Positions 14,363-20,845 of a stretch of DNA of 20,845 nt are shown in pieces. The DNA comes from JBFELU01 sp041572755 (GTDB lineage: Bacteria > Actinomycetota > Acidimicrobiia > Spongiisociales > UBA11373). Below the pieces are notes generated by a model. It did no database searches and was not told the DNA's origin. It saw only the letters and a list, made by a program, of their open reading frames with translations. The first letter of the stretch is position 1. Each line of letters begins with the position of its first letter. A program made the translations under genes and the position numbers. The stretch covers positions 1 to 20,845 of the forward strand of contig JBFFRY010000036.1 in assembly GCA_041572755.1 (NCBI GenBank). Direction: 5' to 3'.

Positions 14363-15125
14363 TGCTCCCCCTCTCTTTGATTCTCTGGAGCGCCCTCCGG
14401 ACCTCGGTCAGGTAGGCGTCGTAGTGATCGACCTCACGGTGAGCCGAGTGCCCGGACCCGGCCATCACCCGGAACTCGATCTGAGGATTCCCTGCGGCGA
14501 ACCACTCACCGAGGGCGACCGGCACGATACCTCCGGCTTCAGGGTCGGAGGCCAGCATCACGGTGGGCACGGTCACCGCGGCGGTGGCATCGATGAACTG
14601 CCAGGGCCAATTGTCGTCGACCGTTCGCTCCACGACCTCGGGACCGCTCTCGGCGAGAGCCTCGGCCTTGATTTCGACATCCCGGGCGTGCCAATCGGGG
14701 TTGGCGGCGGCGACGGCTTCGGCGGTGAGGGGACGGCCGAAGGGCTCGAGCAGCCAGCCCGAGACCTCGCTGCGGTTGCCGGTGCCCATCACCAGCGCCG
14801 GATCTTGGAGCACGAGGCCCCGAGCGAAGGCGGGATCCATCCCATGGGCCACCACCGCCACGGTACCCCCGAGGGAGTGACCGATGGCGGCAAACCACCC
14901 GGTCCCAGTCGCCAGCACGTCGTCTGCCAGGGATGACATCGCGAAGTCGTCGCCGTCGGGGCTCCCGCCGTGGCCTCGAAGATCGACCGCCGTCACCGAC
15001 CATCCGTCATCGGCGAGGTCGGACGCCACGCGCCACCAACCGCGGGCGTTCGATGTGATGCCGTGGAGCAGCAGGAGGCGCCGCTCCCCCGATCCCCACC
15101 GTTGGGTTGCAAGAGGGACGGCCAC
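14346..15125 (-). CDS. Alpha/beta hydrolase
   Basis: A 259-residue hydrolase of the classical alpha/beta fold (esterase, lipase or epoxide-hydrolase type). Residues 17-25 give LLLLHGITS with the oxyanion His-Gly. DLRGHGGSPDG follows at 48-58. The nucleophile elbow GHSLGG places Ser84, the acid is probably Asp194 (MLASDPEAG), and the base His is in GSGHSAHRE (His226 or His229). The GTG start lies four bases after the sufC2 stop; longer in-frame starts would overlap sufC2 heavily and give an unnatural basic extension. It sits between sufC2 and fumC in one transcript direction. No link to Fe-S metabolism is known to me, so the co-location may only be operonic read-through. Confidence 0.85.
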   Translation of the reverse strand: MAVPLATQRWGSGERRLLLLHGITSNARGWWRVASDLADDGWSVTAVDLRGHGGSPDGDDFAMSSLADDVLATGTGWFAAIGHSLGGTVAVVAHGMDPAFARGLVLQDPALVMGTGNRSEVSGWLLEPFGRPLTAEAVAAANPDWHARDVEIKAEALAESGPEVVERTVDDNWPWQFIDATAAVTVPTVMLASDPEAGGIVPVALGEWFAAGNPQIEFRVMAGSGHSAHREVDHYDAYLTEVRRALQRIKERGSNANRA

Positions 15126-15129
15126 GGAG

Positions 15130-15891
15130 TCAGAGACCCGCCAGGAAGTCGTCGTCGCCCTCTTCCACGACGACTCCCGCCTCGGCGATCGAGTCGTAGC
15201 CCCCGGCCTCGAGCTCCTCGGCGAGCTCGGGACCACCGGATCGCACGATCTTCCCGTCGATCATGACGTGGACCCGATCGGGAATCATGTAACGGAGAAT
15301 GCGGCTGTAGTGAGTGATGAGGAGGACTCCGAGATCGGGGCCGCGCATGCCTTCCACCGCTGCGGCGACGTCCCGCACCGCATCGATGTCGAGCCCCGAG
15401 TCGATCTCGTCGAGGACGGCGACCCTGGGCGCCACCGCGGCCAGCTGCAGCATCTCCGAACGCTTCTTCTCACCGCCCGAGAGGCCTTCGTTGACCGATC
15501 GATCCAGGAACTGCTCCATCGCCATATCGGAGGCAGCCGATTCGACCCGCTCCCGGAGGCCCTTTCTGCCGTGGGCGGCGGCGATCTCTTCCAGGAATTC
15601 GGCCAGCGTGACACCGGGAATCTCGACGGGGTACTGGAAGGCCTCGAAGAGCCCGATGCGGGCGCGCTCGTCGGTGGGGAGACCGAGGATCTGGGTGCCG
15701 GCCACTTCGACCGAGCCGGAGGCCGCATAGTCGTCTTTCCCCATCAGAACGTGACACAGCGTCGACTTGCCCGACCCGTTGGGCCCCATCAGGGCGTGAA
15801 CCTCACCGAAGGGCACATCGAGATCGACCCCCTTGAGGATGGCCAGTTCACCCAGGGTTGCTTCGAGGCCGCGAATCTTCAGGGCGGTCAC
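15130..15891 (-). CDS. sufC: SUF Fe-S assembly ATPase SufC (copy 2)
   Basis: A second SufC, 253 residues: Walker A GPNGSGKST, Q-loop FQYPVEIPGVT, signature VNEGLSGGEKKRSE, Walker B AVLDEIDSGLDIDA, and H-loop LITHYSRILRYM. Its place directly after sufD and the Rieske ferredoxin is the order usual in Streptomyces-type suf operons, and its sequence details fit that lineage better than copy 1 does. It has an acidic C-terminal tail (EEGDDDFLAGL). The GTG overlaps the Rieske gene stop in GTGA, with GGGGAGG seven bases further upstream. All ATPase motifs are intact, so this is not a decayed copy. It is unclear whether both copies dock on the same SufBD. Confidence 0.93.
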   Translation of the reverse strand: MTALKIRGLEATLGELAILKGVDLDVPFGEVHALMGPNGSGKSTLCHVLMGKDDYAASGSVEVAGTQILGLPTDERARIGLFEAFQYPVEIPGVTLAEFLEEIAAAHGRKGLRERVESAASDMAMEQFLDRSVNEGLSGGEKKRSEMLQLAAVAPRVAVLDEIDSGLDIDAVRDVAAAVEGMRGPDLGVLLITHYSRILRYMIPDRVHVMIDGKIVRSGGPELAEELEAGGYDSIAEAGVVVEEGDDDFLAGL

Positions 15892-16217
15892 GCTCCGTCC
15901 TCCCCGGGCTCGACGATCAGGTACACATCGCCGTCGCTCACCTCGGTGCCGAAGACCGCCACCGGCTTGGTGGCAGGGAAAGAGCCCGGTTCTCCGGTGG
16001 TCAAGTCGAATTCGCTGCCGTGGCGCGGGCACTCGACCGCCTCACCGAAGAGCTCACCTTCGGCCAGGGAGGCCTCGGCGTGGCTGCATCGATCGTCGAT
16101 GGCATACACGGCGTCGCCGATCCGGAACACGGCGATCCGGTGGCCCGCCGTGTCGACCTTGACGCCCCGGCCGTCGGGAAGCTCGGTGAGGGGTCCGAGG
16201 CGGATGCGCTCACTCAT
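15888..16217 (-). CDS. Rieske-type [2Fe-2S] ferredoxin of the suf operon
   Basis: A 109-residue small Rieske protein. The cluster ligands are Cys44-His46 (RCSHAE) and Cys63-His66 (ECPRHGSEFD), spaced as in the ferredoxin components of non-heme oxygenases. Genes of this type are established members of actinobacterial suf operons between sufD and sufC, where an electron-donor role in cluster assembly has been suggested. The ATG overlaps the sufD stop by eight bases, with CGGAGGAAC as ribosome-binding site. The stop overlaps the sufC2 start. No oxygenase large subunit is in the window, which supports a SUF role rather than aromatic degradation. Confidence 0.9.
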   Translation of the reverse strand: MSERIRLGPLTELPDGRGVKVDTAGHRIAVFRIGDAVYAIDDRCSHAEASLAEGELFGEAVECPRHGSEFDLTTGEPGSFPATKPVAVFGTEVSDGDVYLIVEPGEDGA

Positions 16218-17451
16218 TGTTCCTCCGGGCGACGATGCCGGCATATTTGGCCATCGCTTGCGCCTGCAGCGGCGGTTCGACCGCTTGCAGGGGAAAGCGG
16301 CCGAGGACCTCCTCGAAGAAGCCCTTCACCTGGAGCCGGTCGGCGCGGGAGCGGTCGAGACCGCGGCTCATGAGGTAGTAGCGCTGCTCGTCGTCGAGGG
16401 GTCCCACCGCCGAGCCGTGACCGCACCGCACGTCGTTGGCGAGAATCTCCAGATTGGGAACCGAATGAGCCTCAGCACCCTCGGAGAGCACCAGATTGCG
16501 GTTGGTCTGATGGGCGTTGGTCTTCTGCCCTTCCGGTTCGATCCGGATCAGGCCGGTGAACACCGACGAGGCCCGATCGCCGACCGCACCCTTGAGGAAC
16601 ATGTCGGAGGTCGTGTTGGGGGCTCGGTGGTTCATGAAGGCCCGATAGTCGAGCGTCTGGTCCCGGTCGCCGAAGTACAGGCCGAGGAAGCGGGCATCGC
16701 CGCCCCGGCCGGCGAGATCGATGGTGAGGTGGAAGCGGGCGAATGCGCCGCCGAGACCGGCCTCGGCCAGACCCAGGGAGACGTCGCGACCACCGACCAT
16801 TCGCTGCTGAGCGATCGAAACAGTGGCGTCGCCCCAATCCTGCACGAGGGTGAGCGAGAGACGGGCGTCGGCGCCGGCCACCACCTCTATGTGGGGAACC
16901 ACGACGAGCGACACCCCGTCGGGGGAACGCTGATCGACGAGCAGGGAAGCCTCGGCCCCGTCGTGGAGCCGCACCACCAGCCGGGGAAACGAGATCGAGG
17001 CTTCGCGGGTCGCCTGGAAGTCGATGAGGTACGGCTTGGTGACCGCCGACCCGGCGGGAACCTCGAGCAGCACCCCGTCGTGGCCGAATGCGTGGGCGGC
17101 GGCCGAATAGCGATCGAGATCGACGGGTATGCCGTCCGGGAGATCGGAGGCCTCCCGAATCGGAACGAGGCCTTCGCTCCGAACCGTGTGACCGTCGACG
17201 ACGACGGCCCGCCCCGCCACATCGTCGACGAGATCGCCGCCGTCCCGGGGCGGCAGGGGCTCTCCCGGCTCGTCTGCCAAGCCGAGATCGTCGAGTTCCA
17301 GGTCGAGGTCGACGTACCGCCAGTCTTCCTCGGTGGGGTCGGGCATGGGGAGCTTCTCGAAGACTTCAATGCCGCGCGCTGCTCGGGAACGCCCCGGCTC
17401 GGGGAGCCCGGCGCTCACGCGTTCGGAGGTGTGGCGATTGAGTGGGATCAC
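16210..17451 (-). CDS. sufD: Fe-S assembly scaffold subunit SufD
   Basis: Partner of SufB in the SufBCD scaffold; 413 residues. The C-terminal hallmark is NLEILANDVRCGHGSAVG followed by PLDDEQRYYLMSRGL. The His of RCGHG matches the SufD histidine (His360 in E. coli) reported as important for cluster formation. The middle is the right-handed beta-helix typical of the family (many VVV and DLAGRGGDARFLG type strands). The GTG start lies nine bases after a candidate -10 box, with no clear Shine-Dalgarno. It heads the unit sufD, Rieske, sufC2, hydrolase, fumC, all with overlaps or tiny gaps. sufB, normally immediately upstream, is here about 3 kb away. Confidence 0.93.
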   Translation of the reverse strand: MIPLNRHTSERVSAGLPEPGRSRAARGIEVFEKLPMPDPTEEDWRYVDLDLELDDLGLADEPGEPLPPRDGGDLVDDVAGRAVVVDGHTVRSEGLVPIREASDLPDGIPVDLDRYSAAAHAFGHDGVLLEVPAGSAVTKPYLIDFQATREASISFPRLVVRLHDGAEASLLVDQRSPDGVSLVVVPHIEVVAGADARLSLTLVQDWGDATVSIAQQRMVGGRDVSLGLAEAGLGGAFARFHLTIDLAGRGGDARFLGLYFGDRDQTLDYRAFMNHRAPNTTSDMFLKGAVGDRASSVFTGLIRIEPEGQKTNAHQTNRNLVLSEGAEAHSVPNLEILANDVRCGHGSAVGPLDDEQRYYLMSRGLDRSRADRLQVKGFFEEVLGRFPLQAVEPPLQAQAMAKYAGIVARRNNE

Positions 17452-17460
17452 CGCCGCCCG

Positions 17461-17489
17461 ACTCTATTGCGGCCGGTGGTGGTAGCCAA
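17461..17489 (-). promoter_or_regulatory. Candidate promoter of the sufD operon
   Basis: On the minus strand TTGGCT (17489-17484) and TAGAGT (17466-17461) are separated by exactly 17 bp in the 43-bp gap after the uracil-DNA glycosylase gene. The GTG of sufD begins nine bases after the -10 box, so the message would be leaderless or nearly so. Confidence 0.5.
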
Positions 17490-17494
17490 AACCC

Positions 17495-18169
17495 TCAGAT
17501 GAGCGACTTGGCGGCCGCAAAGGCGGCGTCGAACATCACCTCGGTGAGCCGGCCGGTGAACGTGTTCTGCTGGCTCGGGTGATAACTGGCCACCACGGTC
17601 GGTCCACCGGTGCCCACCATCATCCCGTGGCGGAACGGCGGCCGCGGCGACGGCACCTCGATCCCCCGATCCTCGAGCATGCGTATGACCGAGGAGTAGG
17701 CGGTGCCGCCGAGACAGAGGATCACTCTGACGTTGGGGAGGAGGTCGAGTTCCTCCTCGAGCCAGGGACGGCAGTTGCCTCGTTCTTCGGCGGTGGGTCG
17801 GTTCGCCGGAGGTGCACAGCGGACCGGTGCGGTGACGTAGGCATCTTCGAGCCGGAGACCGTCGTTGCGATCGGACGACTCCGGTTGGTTGGCGAAGCCG
17901 GCCCGGTGCAGCGCCCGATACAACCAATCGCCCGATCGGTCACCGGTGAACATCCGCCCGGTGCGGTTGGCGCCGTGGGCGGCCGGGGCGAGACCAACGA
18001 CGAGCAGCCGTGCGGATGGATCCCCGAAGCCGGGAACCGGCTTGCCCCAGTAGGCCTCGTCCTTGTAGGCGGCGCGCTTCTTGTGGGCGACCTCCCGGCG
18101 CCATTCCACCAAGCGGGGACAGCGACGACAACGCACCAGGCGCCGGTTGAGGGCTTCGAGTCCGACCAC
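17495..18169 (-). CDS. Uracil-DNA glycosylase, family 5 (UdgB), Fe-S type
   Basis: A 224-residue DNA repair enzyme that removes uracil (and in UdgB often hypoxanthine or other deaminated bases) from DNA. Motif A is GLAPAAHGANRTGR (residues 59-72), whose Ala replaces the polar residue used by family 4, as in UdgB. This is followed by MFTGDRSGDWLYRAL and motif HPSQQNTFTGRLT (197-209). Four cysteines, Cys14 and Cys17 (RCRRC), Cys118 and Cys133, fit the [4Fe-4S] ligands of families 4 and 5. The GTG at 18169 has AGGG upstream, and residues before it lack family similarity. It lies 43 bp upstream of sufD in the same direction. Confidence 0.92.
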   Translation of the reverse strand: MVGLEALNRRLVRCRRCPRLVEWRREVAHKKRAAYKDEAYWGKPVPGFGDPSARLLVVGLAPAAHGANRTGRMFTGDRSGDWLYRALHRAGFANQPESSDRNDGLRLEDAYVTAPVRCAPPANRPTAEERGNCRPWLEEELDLLPNVRVILCLGGTAYSSVIRMLEDRGIEVPSPRPPFRHGMMVGTGGPTVVASYHPSQQNTFTGRLTEVMFDAAFAAAKSLI

Positions 18170-18260
18170 GAGCGGCCACCCTAGCGTCCCGCCACCGGTG
18201 AGGGAGTTTCGCCGCAGGCACCGACAGTCACCACTCTCCGTAGTAGCGCCTTTCCCGGGA

Positions 18261-18276
18261 ACCACACCGATGTGGT
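18261..18276. promoter_or_regulatory. 16-bp inverted repeat upstream of the sigma factor gene
   Basis: ACCACA-CCGA-TGTGGT has perfect 6-bp arms and lies in the 241-bp divergent space between the glycosylase and sigma factor genes. A second, smaller repeat, GCCTG-CTGAC-CAGGC, follows at 18284-18298. Either could be an operator; no regulator is identified. The remainder of the gap holds no gene I can support. Confidence 0.35.
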
Positions 18277-18351
18277 CTCACTGGCCTGCTGACCAGGCAC
18301 AATGGCCGCCGCGGACGGTACCCGAAATCACACGGATTGTGGTCGTGAGCA

Positions 18352-18381
18352 TTGCGCCGACACCCAGCGTCGTGATACGGT
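18352..18381 (+). promoter_or_regulatory. Candidate promoter of the sigma factor gene
   Basis: TTGCGC at 18352-18357 and an extended -10, TGA-TACGGT (hexamer 18376-18381), are separated by 18 bp. A start near 18388 would leave a short leader carrying the AAGGGGG ribosome-binding site. Confidence 0.45.
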
Positions 18382-18385
18382 GAAG

Positions 18386-18400
18386 CCCCTTTCCAAGGGG
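18386..18400 (+). other. Hairpin masking the sigma factor ribosome-binding site
   Basis: CCCCTT-TCC-AAGGGG can form a 6-bp stem with a 3-base loop. Its right arm is most of the AAGGGGG ribosome-binding sequence of the sigma factor gene (GTG at 18411), so folding could limit translation. The pairing is visible; a regulatory effect is inferred. Confidence 0.35.
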
Positions 18401-18410
18401 GTCCCCCCAG

Positions 18411-19339
<929 letters not shown>

Positions 19340-19343
<4 letters not shown>

Positions 19344-19999
19344 AAGAGGCGCAGGGTGGGCGACTCCAGCCCTCGCAACTCGTCGTAGTCGACCTCGACA
19401 CAGCCGAGCCCCCGATCTGCCGCCAGCGTGCGCGCCTGCGGCTTGATCACTTGGGCGACGAGCACTCCTCGCACCGGGGCCAGCATCGGATCCCGATCGA
19501 GACGCTCGACGTATCGGGCCAATTGCTCGACGCCGTCGATCTCGCCCCGGCGCTTGACCTCCACCGCCACCACCTGACCGGCGCCGTCGCGGCACAGCAG
19601 ATCGACGGGCCCAATATCGGTGGGGTACTCGCGCTCCAGCAGCGTCAAGCCTTCCTCGATGGCGTCGGGGCGATCGGCGAGCAACGCCTGGAGATCGGCC
19701 TCCACTCCGTCCTTGGACAGCCCGGGATCCACTCCCAGTTCATGAGCGGTGTCGCTGAGGATCTCCTCGAACGTGATGAGCAGCGTCTCGCCCTTGGGGT
19801 TGGTGACCCTCCACCGGTCCTCTTGCTCCTCGAGCGTGTTGGGAGCGTTCATCCAGTTGAGCGGCTTGTAGGCGCCGCCGTCGGCGTGCACGGCCACGCA
19901 CCCGTCCGCCTTCACCATGATGAGCCGGATCGCCATGGGAAGGTGCGCCGACAGGCGCCCCGAATAGTCGACGGAGCAACGAGCCACCACCAGTCGCAT
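19340..19999 (-). CDS. nucS: Mismatch-specific endonuclease NucS (EndoMS)
   Basis: Cuts both strands at DNA mismatches and is the non-canonical mismatch-repair nuclease of actinobacteria and archaea that lack MutS and MutL. It has 219 residues. The N-terminal DNA-binding domain has the family start MRLVVARCSVDYSGRL and KPLNWMNAPNTLEE. The RecB-like nuclease domain shows the D-ExK metal site: Asp133 in DIGPVDLL, and Glu147 and Lys149 in VAVEVKRRG. The C-terminus TLRLF resembles a sliding-clamp-binding tail. It follows the DinB-like gene by 40 bp on the same strand and may share the sufB transcript. Confidence 0.94.
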
Positions 20000-20039
20000 G
20001 GCCAGCGAGGGTAGCCGCCGCCCTCCCCGGAGCCCTCCT

Positions 20040-20522
20040 TCAGATCACCTCGTCGCCGGTCCCGGCAACCTGTCGCAACAGTTCGGTCTGCCCGGTGTGA
20101 TAGGTGTCGTGGAAGTACAGGAAGTGAACCCGTTCGACCAGCGTCTGGCTGCGCTCCCCCACCTGCGTCTCCCGCGCCCAATCGTCGTCCCCGAGGTCGG
20201 CGAGACGCCCCGTCAAGATCTCCTGAGTCGCATCGAGCATCTCGAGGAGTCGGTCCAGAGAGAGGACACCGGGACCGTCTTCGGTGACCGGCTCGGATTC
20301 CTTGCGATACCGCCCCGTCTCCTCGGAGGGTCGCTCCCCACCCAGCAACTTCACCAGCCCCCACCGGTAGTCGACGACATGCCCGACCACCCAGTTGAGC
20401 GTGTTGATGTTGTAGGGCGTGGTGATGAGGGAATCGGTGTGGCTCAGCCCCTCCGTCTGAGCCCGAATCACCCAATGGTTGCGCTCGAAAGCCTTGGCCA
20501 ACAGTGATCCGTCCACGATCAC
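20040..20522 (-). CDS. DinB-like metal-binding four-helix protein
   Basis: A 160-residue protein of the DinB/YfiT-like putative metalloenzyme superfamily, whose members include mycothiol- and bacillithiol-dependent transferases. The probable metal-binding triad is His48 (NWVVGHVVDYRW), His138 and His142 (FHDTYHTGQTELLRQ), in the usual spacing. The C-terminal HTGQTELLRQ motif is characteristic. Despite the superfamily name it is unrelated to DNA polymerase IV. The start is GTG, overlapping the sufB stop in GTGA, so it is translationally coupled to sufB. The function of this member is unknown; a thiol-cofactor-dependent transfer reaction is possible in an actinobacterium. Confidence 0.82.
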   Translation of the reverse strand: MIVDGSLLAKAFERNHWVIRAQTEGLSHTDSLITTPYNINTLNWVVGHVVDYRWGLVKLLGGERPSEETGRYRKESEPVTEDGPGVLSLDRLLEMLDATQEILTGRLADLGDDDWARETQVGERSQTLVERVHFLYFHDTYHTGQTELLRQVAGTGDEVI

Positions 20523-20845
20523 CCGACCGAACCCACCATCTGCAGTTCGATGAGGCGGTTCAACTCGACGGCGTATTCCATCGGGAGCTCCTTGACGATC
20601 GGCTCGATGAAGCCCGCCACGATCATCGCCGTCGCCTCCTCCTCACTGAGGCCCCGGCTCATGAGATAGAAGAGCTGGTCGTCGCCCACCTTGGAAACCG
20701 TGGCCTCGTGCCCGATACGGGCGTCGGCTTCCTCGATCTCCAGGAAACGGCGGAAGCGGTTCCACTGCAGGGTGTTGGCCTGATAGTTGTTGATGAGGAA
20801 CGGATCGGCTTCCACTACGGGCACCGATTGATAGGCCACTTCCTC
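20519..20845 (-). CDS. sufB: Fe-S assembly scaffold subunit SufB, C-terminal part
   Basis: The last 108 codons of SufB, the main scaffold on which new Fe-S clusters form with SufC and SufD; the rest lies beyond the window. The C-terminus is unmistakable: GHEATVSKVGDDQLFYLMSRGL, then KELPMEYAVELNRLIELQM and a GSVG end. The His of IGHEA matches the conserved SufB histidine (His433 in E. coli). Upstream of it the sequence departs from the family as I know it. The position of the conserved Cys405 (E. coli) reads Ala in VEADPFLIN, and an insert-like LQWNRFRR replaces the usual two residues after the ANT motif. Its stop overlaps the DinB-like gene start (GTGA). Confidence 0.9.
   Translation of the reverse strand, partial: EEVAYQSVPVVEADPFLINNYQANTLQWNRFRRFLEIEEADARIGHEATVSKVGDDQLFYLMSRGLSEEEATAMIVAGFIEPIVKELPMEYAVELNRLIELQMVGSVG

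Noticed and set aside
14884..17502. 872-codon rightward frame
   Set aside because: It is antisense to the hydrolase, sufC2, Rieske and sufD genes, all of which have clear motifs; its translation shows none.

Overview
This is a GC-rich window from an actinobacterium. The supporting marks are a NucS-type mismatch endonuclease, an F420-type (LLM) oxidoreductase, a SufU scaffold, a SufD-Rieske-SufC gene order, GTG starts with 4-nt ATGA/GTGA overlaps, and several genes whose candidate -10 boxes lie almost on the start codon (leaderless style). I infer an environmental Actinomycetota lineage, possibly Acidimicrobiia-like; the rank below phylum is a guess. Most of it is metabolic and Fe-S housekeeping DNA. 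I see no phage, IS, CRISPR, tRNA or rRNA.

Left part (1-9300). A 2-oxoacid dehydrogenase pair (lpd, then an E2 acyltransferase cut by the window edge) is read leftward. A 29-residue membrane peptide and an alpha/beta hydrolase are read rightward. Next come two leftward small genes (a 67-aa protein and a lipoprotein). A tightly overlapped leftward operon follows: a 54-aa protein, a membrane protein with an internally duplicated motif, a two-zinc-ribbon protein, and a stand-alone methylmalonyl-CoA mutase large subunit. A rightward redox operon has a DsbB-like membrane protein and two tandem thioredoxin-fold membrane proteins. It ends against a leftward acyl-CoA dehydrogenase.

Middle and right part (9300-20845). 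A divergent LLM oxidoreductase shares a palindrome-bearing promoter region with the acyl-CoA dehydrogenase. Then come the SUF iron-sulfur genes, split into three blocks: sufC1-sufS-sufU (rightward), sufD-Rieske ferredoxin-sufC2 (leftward, continuing into a hydrolase and fumC), and sufB (leftward, cut by the right edge). sufB is separated from sufD by a DinB-like protein, NucS, a primary-type sigma factor on the opposite strand, and an Fe-S uracil-DNA glycosylase. Together these encode cysteine desulfurase, sulfur acceptor and the SufBCD scaffold, with two distinct SufC ATPases.

The most interesting points are the two dissimilar SufC paralogs in a scattered SUF system, an unusual C-terminal segment of SufB that seems to lack a cysteine expected from other SufB proteins, clustering of genome-maintenance genes with Fe-S assembly genes, and a duplicated-motif membrane protein coupled to a B12-dependent mutase operon. 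Homology statements are from recognition of motifs; no search was run.
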